Of a DNA stretch of 38,258 bases, positions 9,145 through 17,896 are shown piece after piece. Below the pieces are notes generated by a model. That model did not search any database. It had not been told where the DNA came from and saw only the letters and a program-made list of their open reading frames with translations. Both the position numbers and the translations under genes were made by a program. The first letter of the stretch is position 1. Each line of letters starts with the position of its first letter. This stretch comes from Bacteroidales bacterium (GTDB lineage Bacteria > Bacteroidota > Bacteroidia > Bacteroidales > UBA932): NCBI GenBank assembly GCA_022653735.1, contig JALCSU010000020.1, positions 1 to 38,258 on the forward strand. Direction: 5' to 3'.

Positions 9145-9152
9145 TATATTTG
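9145..9152 (+). promoter_or_regulatory. -7 box of the tandem hydrolase gene
   Basis: TATATTTG matches TAnnTTTG. T-rich sequence with a TTTG at 9127-9130 lies upstream but only 14 bp away, so the -33 assignment is uncertain. The leader to the ATG at 9202 would be about 45 nt. Confidence 0.45.
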
Positions 9153-9201
9153 TACCAAATAGCTCCATTTTATGTTGCTAATCGATTAAATTATAAGCTA
9201 T

Positions 9202-11337
9202 ATGAGATATACTGCATTCAAATCCTTGACGATTCTTGCTCTGGGGCTTTCCTTAATTTCCGGGCAGGATTTGATGGCTCAGAAAAAATCTAAGCCAAGT
9301 CGACACGTGCTGGATGGAACGAGGGTTTATGTTCATCCAGACAGAGAGGCATCTCCGGTCGAAGAAAAATTGAAGGCAAATTCGCAAATAGCCATCGATT
9401 ACGCTCCAGCGAAGACGATTTATCTTTATCCTGAGGGACAGAACGTCGATCAGGGAATCGAAGAAGATGAAATCGACGTAACTGAAGGCCCACTTGAGTC
9501 TAATGGCGTAGCGACTCCCGAAAAGGCTGAGAAATGGGGTTTCTTGACAGACGTGTCCGATAGCGCGAGGATTGACATATATCTGCCAAAGAATCCGAAC
9601 GGACTTATGGTCATCTCGTGCCCCGGCGGTAGTTATTACAACTTGTCTACGTGGAATGAGGGTGTCTATCTTGCTAAGTGGATGAACGATAGGGGGATAG
9701 CTTGCGCCGTGGTGAAATATCGCCTGCCTAACGGTCATTGGAAAGTTCCGCTTCAAGACGTACAGAATGCTTTCCGTTATTGCAGGTTTCATGCTAAAGA
9801 ATGGGGCGTGAGCCAGATAGGCGTCATCGGATTCTCTGCTGGCGGTCATCTTGCGAGCACTGTCTCCACGATGTACGTGGATGCCGTCACTAAGCCGGAT
9901 TTCTCTATCCTGATATATCCTGTTATCTCTTTCAGCGAGAACGTGACTCACAAGGGAACTAAGGATAACCTGATAGGCGAACCACCATACATGGTGGATA
10001 GAGACAAGCTAACGTTTGATGAATGGTACGATTACCGAGAGCAATCTCAGGAACTTGTCACGAAGTATTCAACTTACCTGAATGTTACCCAGGACACGCC
10101 TCCGACATTCATAGCCGTGAGTACGGACGATAAGACGGTCCCTGTCGAGAATTCATTGAAATTTTACAGTTCGCTTGTCCAAATGAGGGTCCCTACCGAA
10201 TTGCAGATTTATCCTTTCGGAGGTCATGGCTGGGGTTTTACGACTCCAGAGATAGGCTTGGATCCGAATAAATTCAAAGACAATCTAGGCTCTTGCCGGC
10301 CAGAATTTTCGGCGGCGCTTGAAAATTGGCTGAAGCTAAGACTGACAGACAATACCAAGGAATTCCTGGCGGCTCAGGGTGCAAAGAAGCAGGTATTTTC
10401 CTATGATCCAGACAGTACCATATTGCTTTATCCTAAGGGACAGAATGTCGATGAAGGCATATTTGGAATCACCCTAGGCCCTGGCGAATCTAATGGCTTC
10501 GATAAGCCGGAAGAAATCAATCCAAGGAATGAGCATCATTCCTTCACGGGGGATAGCGTCCGTTTCGATCTCTATTTCGCTAAGAATCCTAACGGAAAGA
10601 TGGTCATCATTACTCCTGGCGGAAGCTATGCTTTCACCGCAGGCATCACGGAAGGGAAAATGGCTGCGAAGTGGCTTAATGACCATGGGGTAAGCGCAGC
10701 CGTGCTGAATTATCGTTTGCCTAACGGTCATTGGAACGTGCCGCTGAGAGACGTGCAGAACACATTTCGTTACTGCCGCCACTATGCGAAGCAGTGGGGC
10801 ATGAACGAAATAGGCATCATGGGTTTCTCCGCCGGAGGGCATCTTGCCGCAACCGCTTCCACTCTGTATGTGGATCCTATCACCCGGCCGGATTTCTCGA
10901 TTCTGGTATATCCGGTGATATCCTCGGAAAAGGGAGTGGCTCATGAAGGCTCGTTCCAGAACTTACTTGGGAGTCCAGGCAAATGGAATTCGAGAAAAGC
11001 TTTGTCCGACACTACGGCATCGTCGTTCGCTGATTGGGGTGGCAGGAAAGAGGCATACAAGAAGCTGCTGGAGAGATATTCATTGGATAAGCAAGTGACT
11101 CCTGACACTCCACCTACATTCATCGTGTTCAGTTCAAATGACGGTGGCGTGCCTCCTGAGAATGAACTTCGTTACTACAGAGCGCTCGTGAATAACAAGG
11201 TGCGCTGCGAGATGCATGCCTTCCCTGACGGCGGCCATGGATATGGTTTCATCGAGAACAAATACCAGTCAGACCCACTTTATTTCTACCGTGCTGACTT
11301 CTTCAATTCAATAGCAAGATTCATTAATGAAATATAA
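9202..11337 (+). CDS. Secreted tandem alpha/beta-hydrolase (two esterase/lipase-like domains)
   Basis: A 711-residue exported protein with a signal peptide (hydrophobic core about 8-20, cleavage probably near LMAQ at 24-27). Two homologous alpha/beta-hydrolase domains follow, about residues 70-382 and 405-711. Each has the oxyanion-loop segment PGGSY (141-145; 472-476), the nucleophile elbow GFSAGGHLA (Ser212; Ser543), an Asp in a DxxVP motif (Asp310; Asp647) and a His in GGHG (His342; His679). Both triads therefore look intact. The repeats also share YRLPNGHW and the FRYCR helix, pointing to an internal gene duplication. The fold group resembles BD-FAE-type acyl esterases and lipases that deacylate polysaccharides; the actual substrate is not visible. 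The M16 peptidase gene follows after 19 bp, so the two are probably co-transcribed. Confidence 0.88.
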   Translation: MRYTAFKSLTILALGLSLISGQDLMAQKKSKPSRHVLDGTRVYVHPDREASPVEEKLKANSQIAIDYAPAKTIYLYPEGQNVDQGIEEDEIDVTEGPLESNGVATPEKAEKWGFLTDVSDSARIDIYLPKNPNGLMVISCPGGSYYNLSTWNEGVYLAKWMNDRGIACAVVKYRLPNGHWKVPLQDVQNAFRYCRFHAKEWGVSQIGVIGFSAGGHLASTVSTMYVDAVTKPDFSILIYPVISFSENVTHKGTKDNLIGEPPYMVDRDKLTFDEWYDYREQSQELVTKYSTYLNVTQDTPPTFIAVSTDDKTVPVENSLKFYSSLVQMRVPTELQIYPFGGHGWGFTTPEIGLDPNKFKDNLGSCRPEFSAALENWLKLRLTDNTKEFLAAQGAKKQVFSYDPDSTILLYPKGQNVDEGIFGITLGPGESNGFDKPEEINPRNEHHSFTGDSVRFDLYFAKNPNGKMVIITPGGSYAFTAGITEGKMAAKWLNDHGVSAAVLNYRLPNGHWNVPLRDVQNTFRYCRHYAKQWGMNEIGIMGFSAGGHLAATASTLYVDPITRPDFSILVYPVISSEKGVAHEGSFQNLLGSPGKWNSRKALSDTTASSFADWGGRKEAYKKLLERYSLDKQVTPDTPPTFIVFSSNDGGVPPENELRYYRALVNNKVRCEMHAFPDGGHGYGFIENKYQSDPLYFYRADFFNSIARFINEI

Positions 11338-11356
11338 AACACTTTATTATTTTAAC

Positions 11357-14179
11357 ATGAAAAAAATCTTAATCTTATTATCTGCCTTTGCGTTAGCAGC
11401 TGCTTCATTCGGAGCAGGCGCGCAGGAGGCTCCGCAATTGCCAAACGATCCGGCAGTCCGCGTTGGTAAGCTTGACAATGGCCTGACATATTACATAAGA
11501 CATAACGACAAGCCTGCTCAAAGGGCTGAGTTCTATCTTGCTACCAATGTTGGTGCTATCCAAGAGACTCCTGACCAGGACGGCCTGGCTCATTTTCTTG
11601 AACACATGTGCTTCAATGGCACCAAGAATTTCCCAGGGAAGGGTATATTGAACTGGCTTCAGAGCATCGGCGCTTCTTTCGGAGGCAACGTGAATGCAGC
11701 AACTGGAATAGACCAGACTCAGTATATGCTGAATAACATCCCTCTGGTGAGACAGACGGTCGTTGACACCTGCTTGCTCATCCTTCACGACTATTCTCAT
11801 TTCGTGACGAACGATCCTGAGGAAATCGACAAAGAGCGACCTGTGATCATAGAGGAAAGAAGGTCTCGTAGAAATGCTTCTTGGAGGACTTTCGAAAAGA
11901 GCTTGCCTTACCTTTATGGCGACTCTAAATATGCCACATGCACCCTCATCGGTAGCCAGGAGAATCTTGAGAACTTCAAGCCAGAGAGCCTCGTGAACTT
12001 CTATCGTACATGGTATCGTCCTGACATGCAGGCAGTCATTGTCGTAGGGGACATTGATGTAGATTATACAGAGGCGGCTCTCAAGAGAATATTCTCGGAC
12101 ATCCCTAAGGCTGAGAATCCAAAGGCAAAGGATAAAATCACCGTTACTCCTTTCTCGGAACCGAGAGTCGGAATCATCACAGACCCTGAAACGACGTCTC
12201 CTTCCATCGATCTCTATTGGGAGAGCGATGCTGAGCCTGAGGAATACAACAGTACTGCCATTGGCATGATGACTGACCTTATCAAGAATATCGTTGGCAA
12301 CGTGATGGATGAGCGTTTCAGCGACATTACGTCCAAGCCAGATGCTCCTTATCTGGGCGCTGGCTTCGGAATCGGCAAATTGAACGAAGCGATGGACGCT
12401 ATGTTCGGCTCCGTGACGCTCAGGGAGAACAACATCCTTGGCGGTTTCGAAGCTTTCTACTCCGAAATTGAAAAATTGAAGAGATATGGCTTGAACGAAG
12501 CGGAAGTCAGCAGGGCTAAGGATAATATCCTCTCAGCCTATGAAAGGGCCAAGAATCAGGCAGACACTCGAAAGAATCCGGAGTTCATCGCACCTCTGGT
12601 GAATAACTTCTTCGACAACGAAGCTTACATGGAGCCAGACAAGGAATATGAGCTTGCGAAGAACATCCTCGCCAACATCAACGCTCAGGTTTTGAATCAG
12701 GTCATACAGCAGATGGATTTCAAAGGTAACGAGGTGATCATTTACAGCGGTCCTGAGAAAGATGGGGTTGCCACGCCTACCAAAGAGCAAATCCTTGCTG
12801 CTATCGCTAAGGTAGAGGAATCTGACATACAGGCTAATGCGGAAGATGTCTCCAATGAGCCTCTGATGGACGCTTCAGCCCTGAAAGGCTCTCCCGTGAA
12901 GAAAACGTCCAAGACCATCTATGGCGCAACTGAATGGACTCTTGGCAATGGCGTGAAAGTCGTAGTCCTTCCTACTGAATATAAGAAAGACCAGATTCTT
13001 TTCAACCTATATAAAGATGGCGGTGAGAGCCTGATTCCGGATGAAGATGTCCCTTCGTTCGACAATAGCTTCATGGCATCTTTTAACCAGATTGCCGGCG
13101 TTTCTAAATATGACGGGAACAAGCTTACCAAGATGCTTTCCGGCAAGGTCGTGAGCGTCAATCCTTATATCAGCATGCTGACAAATGGAATCAGCGGATC
13201 CTCATCTGTGAAGGATTTGGAGACAGCTCTGCAGCTCCTCTATCTTGAATATACTGAGCCGCGCTTTACTCAGGATGACTTCAATACGGTCAAGGGACAG
13301 CTTGAAAGCGTCATTGACAATATGGAGAAGAACCCTAATTATGTATTCCAGAAGAATGCCATGGGCTCTATGTATGGGAACAACCCAAGGATGACAGTGA
13401 TTTCCAAGGATAAGCTTGGCAAGATGAGCCTTGACGCCATAGAAAGAAATTACAGAAAGCTATTTGCCGATGCAGCAGGTGCGACGATGGTTATCGTGGG
13501 AGATGTTCAGCTGGATACTCTGAAACCTCTCGTAGAGAAGTACATAGGCTCTCTTCCAAAGGGCAAGAAAGCTCTCAAATGGGATAAGAAGAATGCCATC
13601 ATGTTTGCTAAAGGACAGGTAGAGAATGCGTACAGCCAGGATATGGAGACTCCTATGACCACTGTCATGCAGCTTTACTCCAGCTACAGGCCTTTTACCG
13701 TGAAGGATGAAACCATGCTGAGCGCAGTTTCCTACATTCTCGATCAGATTTATACCGATACGATGCGTGAGGAGGAGGGCGGCACTTATGGAGCGCAATC
13801 TTACAGCGGCGCTGGCAAGTTGCCAGAAGGCAATTATTTTCTACAGGTTTACTTCAATTCGAAGCCTGAGAAATCAGACAAGTTAATCGAGCTTGCGAAA
13901 GACGGCTTAAGGAAACTTGCAGAGGAAGGCCCTACCGATGAGCAGTTCCAGAAGACAGTCGAGAACTTCAAGAAGAATCTTCCTGAGCAGAGAATCAATA
14001 ACAGCTATTGGAGAGGCAACATCGAGAGCTACCTGAGATTCGGCTACGACAATGACAAAGAGTCAGAGGAGGCTGTTTCCGCTCTTTCCAAAGAGAGCAT
14101 CAAGGCCGCAGCGAAGGTTCTGCTCGACTCGGGCAACTTCATCGAGGTTGTTCAGAGGCCAGGCAAAAGCACTGAATAA
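11357..14179 (+). CDS. Secreted M16-family zinc metallopeptidase
   Basis: A 940-residue pitrilysin-type peptidase. The ATG at 11357 is chosen because it gives a standard signal peptide (KKILILLSAFALAAA, cleavage near GAQE). The upstream in-frame ATG at 11327 overlaps the hydrolase gene and adds non-signal residues. The inverted zinc motif HFLEH is at residues 79-83 (His79, Glu82, His83), and the third ligand is consistent with Glu160 in EIDKERP, 77 residues on, as in pitrilysin. The second half repeats the fold without the HxxEH motif (about 530-930, starting WTLGNGVKVVVLPTEY), the usual non-catalytic half that closes the chamber. It probably degrades peptides in the periplasm. A strong terminator follows at 14201-14236. 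Confidence 0.93.
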   Translation: MKKILILLSAFALAAASFGAGAQEAPQLPNDPAVRVGKLDNGLTYYIRHNDKPAQRAEFYLATNVGAIQETPDQDGLAHFLEHMCFNGTKNFPGKGILNWLQSIGASFGGNVNAATGIDQTQYMLNNIPLVRQTVVDTCLLILHDYSHFVTNDPEEIDKERPVIIEERRSRRNASWRTFEKSLPYLYGDSKYATCTLIGSQENLENFKPESLVNFYRTWYRPDMQAVIVVGDIDVDYTEAALKRIFSDIPKAENPKAKDKITVTPFSEPRVGIITDPETTSPSIDLYWESDAEPEEYNSTAIGMMTDLIKNIVGNVMDERFSDITSKPDAPYLGAGFGIGKLNEAMDAMFGSVTLRENNILGGFEAFYSEIEKLKRYGLNEAEVSRAKDNILSAYERAKNQADTRKNPEFIAPLVNNFFDNEAYMEPDKEYELAKNILANINAQVLNQVIQQMDFKGNEVIIYSGPEKDGVATPTKEQILAAIAKVEESDIQANAEDVSNEPLMDASALKGSPVKKTSKTIYGATEWTLGNGVKVVVLPTEYKKDQILFNLYKDGGESLIPDEDVPSFDNSFMASFNQIAGVSKYDGNKLTKMLSGKVVSVNPYISMLTNGISGSSSVKDLETALQLLYLEYTEPRFTQDDFNTVKGQLESVIDNMEKNPNYVFQKNAMGSMYGNNPRMTVISKDKLGKMSLDAIERNYRKLFADAAGATMVIVGDVQLDTLKPLVEKYIGSLPKGKKALKWDKKNAIMFAKGQVENAYSQDMETPMTTVMQLYSSYRPFTVKDETMLSAVSYILDQIYTDTMREEEGGTYGAQSYSGAGKLPEGNYFLQVYFNSKPEKSDKLIELAKDGLRKLAEEGPTDEQFQKTVENFKKNLPEQRINNSYWRGNIESYLRFGYDNDKESEEAVSALSKESIKAAAKVLLDSGNFIEVVQRPGKSTE

Positions 14180-14200
14180 ATAATATTCAAATAATATGTT

Positions 14201-14236
14201 AAAGAGCGGTCGCCTTTGAATGGCAGCCGCTCTTTT
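14201..14236 (+). terminator. Bidirectional intrinsic terminator between the M16 and XRE genes
   Basis: AAAGAGCGG and GCC pair with GGC and CCGCTCTTT around a TTTGAAT loop; a T-run follows on the plus strand and an A-run precedes it. It can therefore terminate both the M16 transcript and the convergent minus-strand operon ending at 14258. Confidence 0.85.
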
Positions 14237-14257
14237 CAATTGTTGGAATGTTCAGAA

Positions 14258-14470
14258 TCAAGGATTCTCATCTTCATATTCAAGTATGTCGCCTGGCTTA
14301 CAGTCAAGAGCCTTGCAAATGTGATCAAGCGTCATGAATCGGATCCCTTTCGCTTTCCCAGTCTTAAGAATGGATAGATTGACAGGGGATATTCCGATTT
14401 TTTCAGCGAGCTCTTGAGAAGTCATCTTCCTTTTGGCAAGCATCACGTCGATGTTCACGATTATCGGCAT
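14258..14470 (-). CDS. Small XRE/Cro-type helix-turn-helix regulator
   Basis: A 70-residue DNA-binding protein consisting almost only of a Cro/CI-type HTH: MLAKRKMTSQELAEKIGIS at about 10-28, then SPVNLSILKTGKAKGIRF and a closing helix DHICKALDCKPGDILEY. This compact form resembles YozG-type regulators. The ATG at 14470 is preferred; a GTG at 14476 would overlap the flotillin stop. It begins 2 bp after that stop, so it is the third gene of the NfeD-flotillin operon and may regulate that operon or another membrane-stress response. Position is seen in the sequence; the regulatory role is inference. Confidence 0.85.
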   Translation of the reverse strand: MPIIVNIDVMLAKRKMTSQELAEKIGISPVNLSILKTGKAKGIRFMTLDHICKALDCKPGDILEYEDENP

Positions 14471-14472
14471 GA

Positions 14473-15918
14473 TCACTTCACCTCCTTTTCGTTCTCTGGC
14501 TCTTCCTTAGGATCTTCGGGTTTTTGCTCTGAAGCATATTCTTTCCCTTTCAGATAGTCAGGAAGGCTCATTCCTGCCATCTTGAACAAATCTTGAAGCG
14601 GGGGGACGGAGCCCATAAGCCCAGAAATGAAGTTGGCGGTGGATGTCTTGCCATCCTTGGAGGCATTGCTGTCCCAAACCGTAACCTTGTCGATCTTTAT
14701 GCCTTTGACAGCTTCAACTTGTGTCTTCACGAGTTCAGGCAGCTTGTCTGCAATGAGCATGAGGACAGCCTTCTGTGGATCTCCGGCAGCAGCCTTGACC
14801 ATTTCATTGAATCCTTCGGCCTGCTTGGAGAGGATCTCCAGCGTACCGCGAGCTTGAGCATCCATTTTTGCGAATATTGCGTCTGCTTCGCCTTTTGCGG
14901 TCCTGCGAAGCTTTTCAGCCTCGGCCTCGGCCTCGATTATCTGTCTTTCTTTATCAATCTCTGCAGGAACGATGGTGTTGGCCTGCTGGGTGGCCTTTTC
15001 TCTTTCTGCGCGAGCCAGCTCTGCGTCGCGCTCGCTCTGGTAAGCCTCCTGCAAGGCTTTTGCTGCCTGAACCTTCTCTGCGGCTACTGCGATTCTTGAT
15101 GCCTCGGCCTCTTTCTCGCGACGATTAGCGTCTGAATTAGCGATGGCGATCTTGGAATTGTTTTCTCCCTCGACTGCCACGGCATTGGCCTCGGCTGTCT
15201 TTATTCTCGTATCTCTCGTGGTTTCGGCAATCCTGATGTCTTTGTCCCTGTCTGCCTCAGCCTTTCCGATTTCTCCGTAGCGATTCTGTTCTGCTACGCT
15301 CTTCTTGGCATCGTTTATCGCCTTTGCTGCGGCCTCTTTTCCTAGGGCTTCAATGTAGCCGGACTCATCGCGGATATCGGTCACGTTAACGTTTATGAGC
15401 TTAAGGCCAATCTTACGAAGTTCTGCCTCCACGTTAGCGCTCACGTTTGCGAGGAACTTGTCACGGTCTGAATTGATTTCCTCTATGTCCATTGTGGCGA
15501 TGACCAGACGGAGCTGGCCGAAGAGGATGTCGGTTGCTATGTTCTGAATGTTTTCTGTCCGTAGCCCAAGAAGTCTTTCGGCTGCGTTTGTCATAGTGTC
15601 TGGATCGGTTGAAATACCTACCGTGAAGCGGCAAGGCACGTCCACTCGGATGTTCTGCTTCGAAAGCGCATTGGTCAGGTTGCACTCGATTGAGATAGGC
15701 TTGAGGTCCAGGAAGTCATAGCTTTGGAATACAGGCCAGATGAATGCGGCTCCACCATGTATGCACTTCGCAGAAGATACAGCACCACTCTTGCTCTTGC
15801 CAGTCTTACCATAGATGACGAGGATCTTGTCTGAAGGGCAGCGCTTGTAGCGCCTTAGGATAGCAGTCAGCGTGACGAAAAGCACGAAGACTATTATCAG
15901 GATAAGATAAAGTTCCAT
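14473..15918 (-). CDS. Flotillin-family SPFH membrane scaffold protein
   Basis: A 481-residue membrane-associated scaffold. Residues about 2-22 form a single N-terminal hydrophobic anchor (LILIIVFVLFVTLTAIL). An SPFH/band-7 domain follows (about 30-210, including CRFTVGISTDPDTM and KLINVNVTDIRDESGYIEALG). Next is a long Ala/Glu-rich coiled coil (about 210-355, with EAEAEKLRR-type repeats) and a C-terminal tail rich in Lys and Glu. This matches YuaG/FloT-type flotillins, which organise lipid microdomains. It is preceded within 25 bp by an NfeD-like gene, the classical YuaF-YuaG pairing, and followed by the XRE gene. Expression should come from the promoter at 16594-16624. Confidence 0.93.
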   Translation of the reverse strand: MELYLILIIVFVLFVTLTAILRRYKRCPSDKILVIYGKTGKSKSGAVSSAKCIHGGAAFIWPVFQSYDFLDLKPISIECNLTNALSKQNIRVDVPCRFTVGISTDPDTMTNAAERLLGLRTENIQNIATDILFGQLRLVIATMDIEEINSDRDKFLANVSANVEAELRKIGLKLINVNVTDIRDESGYIEALGKEAAAKAINDAKKSVAEQNRYGEIGKAEADRDKDIRIAETTRDTRIKTAEANAVAVEGENNSKIAIANSDANRREKEAEASRIAVAAEKVQAAKALQEAYQSERDAELARAEREKATQQANTIVPAEIDKERQIIEAEAEAEKLRRTAKGEADAIFAKMDAQARGTLEILSKQAEGFNEMVKAAAGDPQKAVLMLIADKLPELVKTQVEAVKGIKIDKVTVWDSNASKDGKTSTANFISGLMGSVPPLQDLFKMAGMSLPDYLKGKEYASEQKPEDPKEEPENEKEVK

Positions 15919-15943
15919 ATTCTGAATTTTAAAAGTTAATATG

Positions 15944-16570
15944 TTAAATTATTTCTGGGGTTGTGGTTTCCACTAATAGCGTCTGGTCATTAATGACTTC
16001 CGCCACTTTGATAGCAGCACCGGTAGGGATGGCGTCTCCATCGGTGACGGCGTCAAATTCCCTGATGGCATTATTGATTGAGATTTGCACTTTGCCGGTG
16101 CCTTTCCTTTCTGCAGGTATTGGCAGATAGGCAGTACCCTTGCAGCCGACTGCGCTTCTGTAAACATTGATGTTGCCGGCTTGCTGCATTCCGCTCAGCC
16201 ATTTGAAAAGCATCATGACGGCAGCTACCAAGGCAATGCCAATAATGACTGCAATGATCAGCAATAGGCTGGTCGATGAAATCTTGTCATGTAGCAGCAC
16301 CGAGGCCCAGCCAAAACCTAGGCAGAAATTTATGAAATTCCTGAATGTAAGGAGGTTCATGCTAGGGTCGGAGTCGAAAGCACCGCTCGCATCATCTGCG
16401 GATGCATCCATTCCGCCCAAATCCAGCCCGCTGGCATCTGTGTCGAAATCTGAGCCTCCCGCTCCGATGAAAGTTAGGATAGTCTGAATTACGAAGATCA
16501 AAGATGCGGCTAAGGTTATCGCCCACATTATCTTCATGAAAAGGTCTAATGAATTCCACCAGTCAATCAT
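15944..16570 (-). CDS. NfeD-like (YuaF-type) membrane protein
   Basis: A 208-residue inner-membrane protein. It has a first hydrophobic helix (about 11-35), an acidic Asp/Gly-rich loop (about 38-68) and two further helices (about 73-92 and 97-122). A soluble C-terminal beta-barrel follows (about 135-205), including GCKGTAYLPIP and a closing strand TLLVETT, resembling the OB-fold of NfeD proteins. NfeD proteins pair with SPFH proteins, and here the flotillin gene follows 25 bp downstream. The ATG at 16570 is well placed behind a -7 box. It probably acts with the flotillin in membrane organisation or stress resistance. Unlike long NfeD proteins, no protease domain is present. Confidence 0.85.
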   Translation of the reverse strand: MIDWWNSLDLFMKIMWAITLAASLIFVIQTILTFIGAGGSDFDTDASGLDLGGMDASADDASGAFDSDPSMNLLTFRNFINFCLGFGWASVLLHDKISSTSLLLIIAVIIGIALVAAVMMLFKWLSGMQQAGNINVYRSAVGCKGTAYLPIPAERKGTGKVQISINNAIREFDAVTDGDAIPTGAAIKVAEVINDQTLLVETTTPEII

Positions 16571-16593
16571 GGCATTAGTTTTATTATTTATTG

Positions 16594-16624
16594 CAAATAT
16601 ATTAATTAATTAATATAAAACAAT
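16594..16624 (-). promoter_or_regulatory. Promoter of the NfeD-flotillin-XRE operon
   Basis: On the minus strand the -7 box reads TATATTTG (16601-16594). An ATTG lies 19 bp upstream (16624-16621), a three-of-four match to the -33 TTTG. It is back to back with the promoter of the acyltransferase gene. Confidence 0.65.
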
Positions 16625-16682
16625 AATTATTTAATAAAATTTATGAATGCCTTGTATTGTGCTGCATAAGCACCAGAAACAC

Positions 16683-16713
16683 TTTGTCAAAATTCAACAA
16701 ATGATTAAATTTG
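16683..16713 (+). promoter_or_regulatory. Consensus Bacteroidetes promoter of the acyltransferase-prfA operon
   Basis: TTTG at 16683-16686 and TAAATTTG at 16706-16713 are spaced by exactly 19 bp. Because it lies inside the longest open frame (which opens at 16647), it rules out that start and supports the ATG at 16755. Confidence 0.85.
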
Positions 16714-16754
16714 CAGTTCGAATTTCTAATAGTAGAATTTTTTCAACGAGGCTG

Positions 16755-17876
16755 ATGTCGGAATATAATGTAGTTGAAGTGCAATCCAAAAGGGAATTGA
16801 TGGAGTTCATTAAATTCCCGGACAGACTGTATAAGGGCTGTCCGCAGTATGTTCCTGCCCTTCACTCGGATCAGGTTTTCTCGCTCACCAAGACATCCAC
16901 CTTGTCTTATTGCAAGAGAAAGATGTGGCTGGTAAAGGAGGGGAAGAATGTCGTGGGGCGGATCTGCGGAATGATCAATCCTCGCTACAACGAGTTGTAC
17001 GACAAGAAGAGGGCAAGGTTCGGCTGGTTCGACCTCATCGATGACTTGGAGGTGGCTAAGTTGCTGATTGGCACTGCCGAGGCTTGGGCGAAAGAGAACG
17101 GGATGACTGAGATTCACGGGCCTCTGTATTACAATACCCTTGGCAAGCAGGGAATGCTAGTGGAAGGTTTCGAGAACATCCCGCCATTCAATTGCCTTTA
17201 CAACTATCCTTATTACAATGACTTGGTGACTAAGCTTGGCTTCGTCAAAGAGTGTGATTGGCTTCAGTACAAGCTGCCTGCGGATCAAGGGGTTCAGGAC
17301 AAGATGAAGAGGATAGCGGGGCTGTTGAAGCAGCGCTACAACCTGCATGAAGGGAAACTCTCCAAACTGAAAAGAGACGAGAAGCTGGTGAATCACTTCT
17401 TCAAGGTTTACAACGAAAGCTTCGCTGCCGCAGTATACAACTTCATTCCGTTCACTGATGAGGAGATAGAAGAGGAGAAGAAGTCAGTGATGAAGTTCGT
17501 CTCTGACAAGATAAGTTCTATCGTGCTGGATGAGAACAATGACCTTGCGGCTTTCGGGATAACTTTTCCATCTATGTCAAAGGCTTTGCAGAAGTGCAAA
17601 GGGCGGCTTTTCCCATTTGGGTGGTTCCATCTTCTCCGGGCGATGCACAATTACGAGACTCTGGACTTAATGCTCAATGGGGCTGTCCCTGGCTGGCAGA
17701 ATAAAGGGATATCTTCTATATACCATTGCTCCATGGCTCAAAAATATTTGCGTGTGGGTGCCAAGTGGTCGATCACTAATCCCCAGATTGAGACTAACAG
17801 TGCCGTGAATGTGTGGCACGAGTATAGCAACGAAATTTACATGCGGCGCCGCTGCTACGTAAAGGATATTAAATAA
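16755..17876 (+). CDS. GNAT-like acyltransferase of unknown substrate
   Basis: A 373-residue soluble protein without signal peptide or membrane helices. It resembles the Bacteroidetes proteins annotated as N-acetyltransferase-like. After an N-terminal segment (FIKFPDRLYKGCPQYVPAL) comes a region like a GNAT core (LVKEGKNVVGRICGMINPRYNE near 59-80, then AEAWAKENGMTEIHGPL), followed by helical segments and a second fold half ending in MRRRCYVKD. No catalytic residue can be named with confidence. The open frame extends upstream to 16647, but the promoter at 16683-16713 lies within that extension, so the ATG at 16755 is chosen. It is 20 bp upstream of prfA and probably co-transcribed, which hints at a role near translation but does not prove it. 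Confidence 0.75.
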   Translation: MSEYNVVEVQSKRELMEFIKFPDRLYKGCPQYVPALHSDQVFSLTKTSTLSYCKRKMWLVKEGKNVVGRICGMINPRYNELYDKKRARFGWFDLIDDLEVAKLLIGTAEAWAKENGMTEIHGPLYYNTLGKQGMLVEGFENIPPFNCLYNYPYYNDLVTKLGFVKECDWLQYKLPADQGVQDKMKRIAGLLKQRYNLHEGKLSKLKRDEKLVNHFFKVYNESFAAAVYNFIPFTDEEIEEEKKSVMKFVSDKISSIVLDENNDLAAFGITFPSMSKALQKCKGRLFPFGWFHLLRAMHNYETLDLMLNGAVPGWQNKGISSIYHCSMAQKYLRVGAKWSITNPQIETNSAVNVWHEYSNEIYMRRRCYVKDIK

Positions 17877-17880
17877 ATAA

Positions 17881-17885
17881 AGGAG
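17881..17885 (+). promoter_or_regulatory. Shine-Dalgarno-like AGGAG before prfA
   Basis: AGGAG lies 11 bp before the prfA ATG at 17897. Such purine-rich sites are uncommon in this window; the only other clear one precedes dnaK. Confidence 0.5.
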
Positions 17886-17896
17886 CTACCATATCT

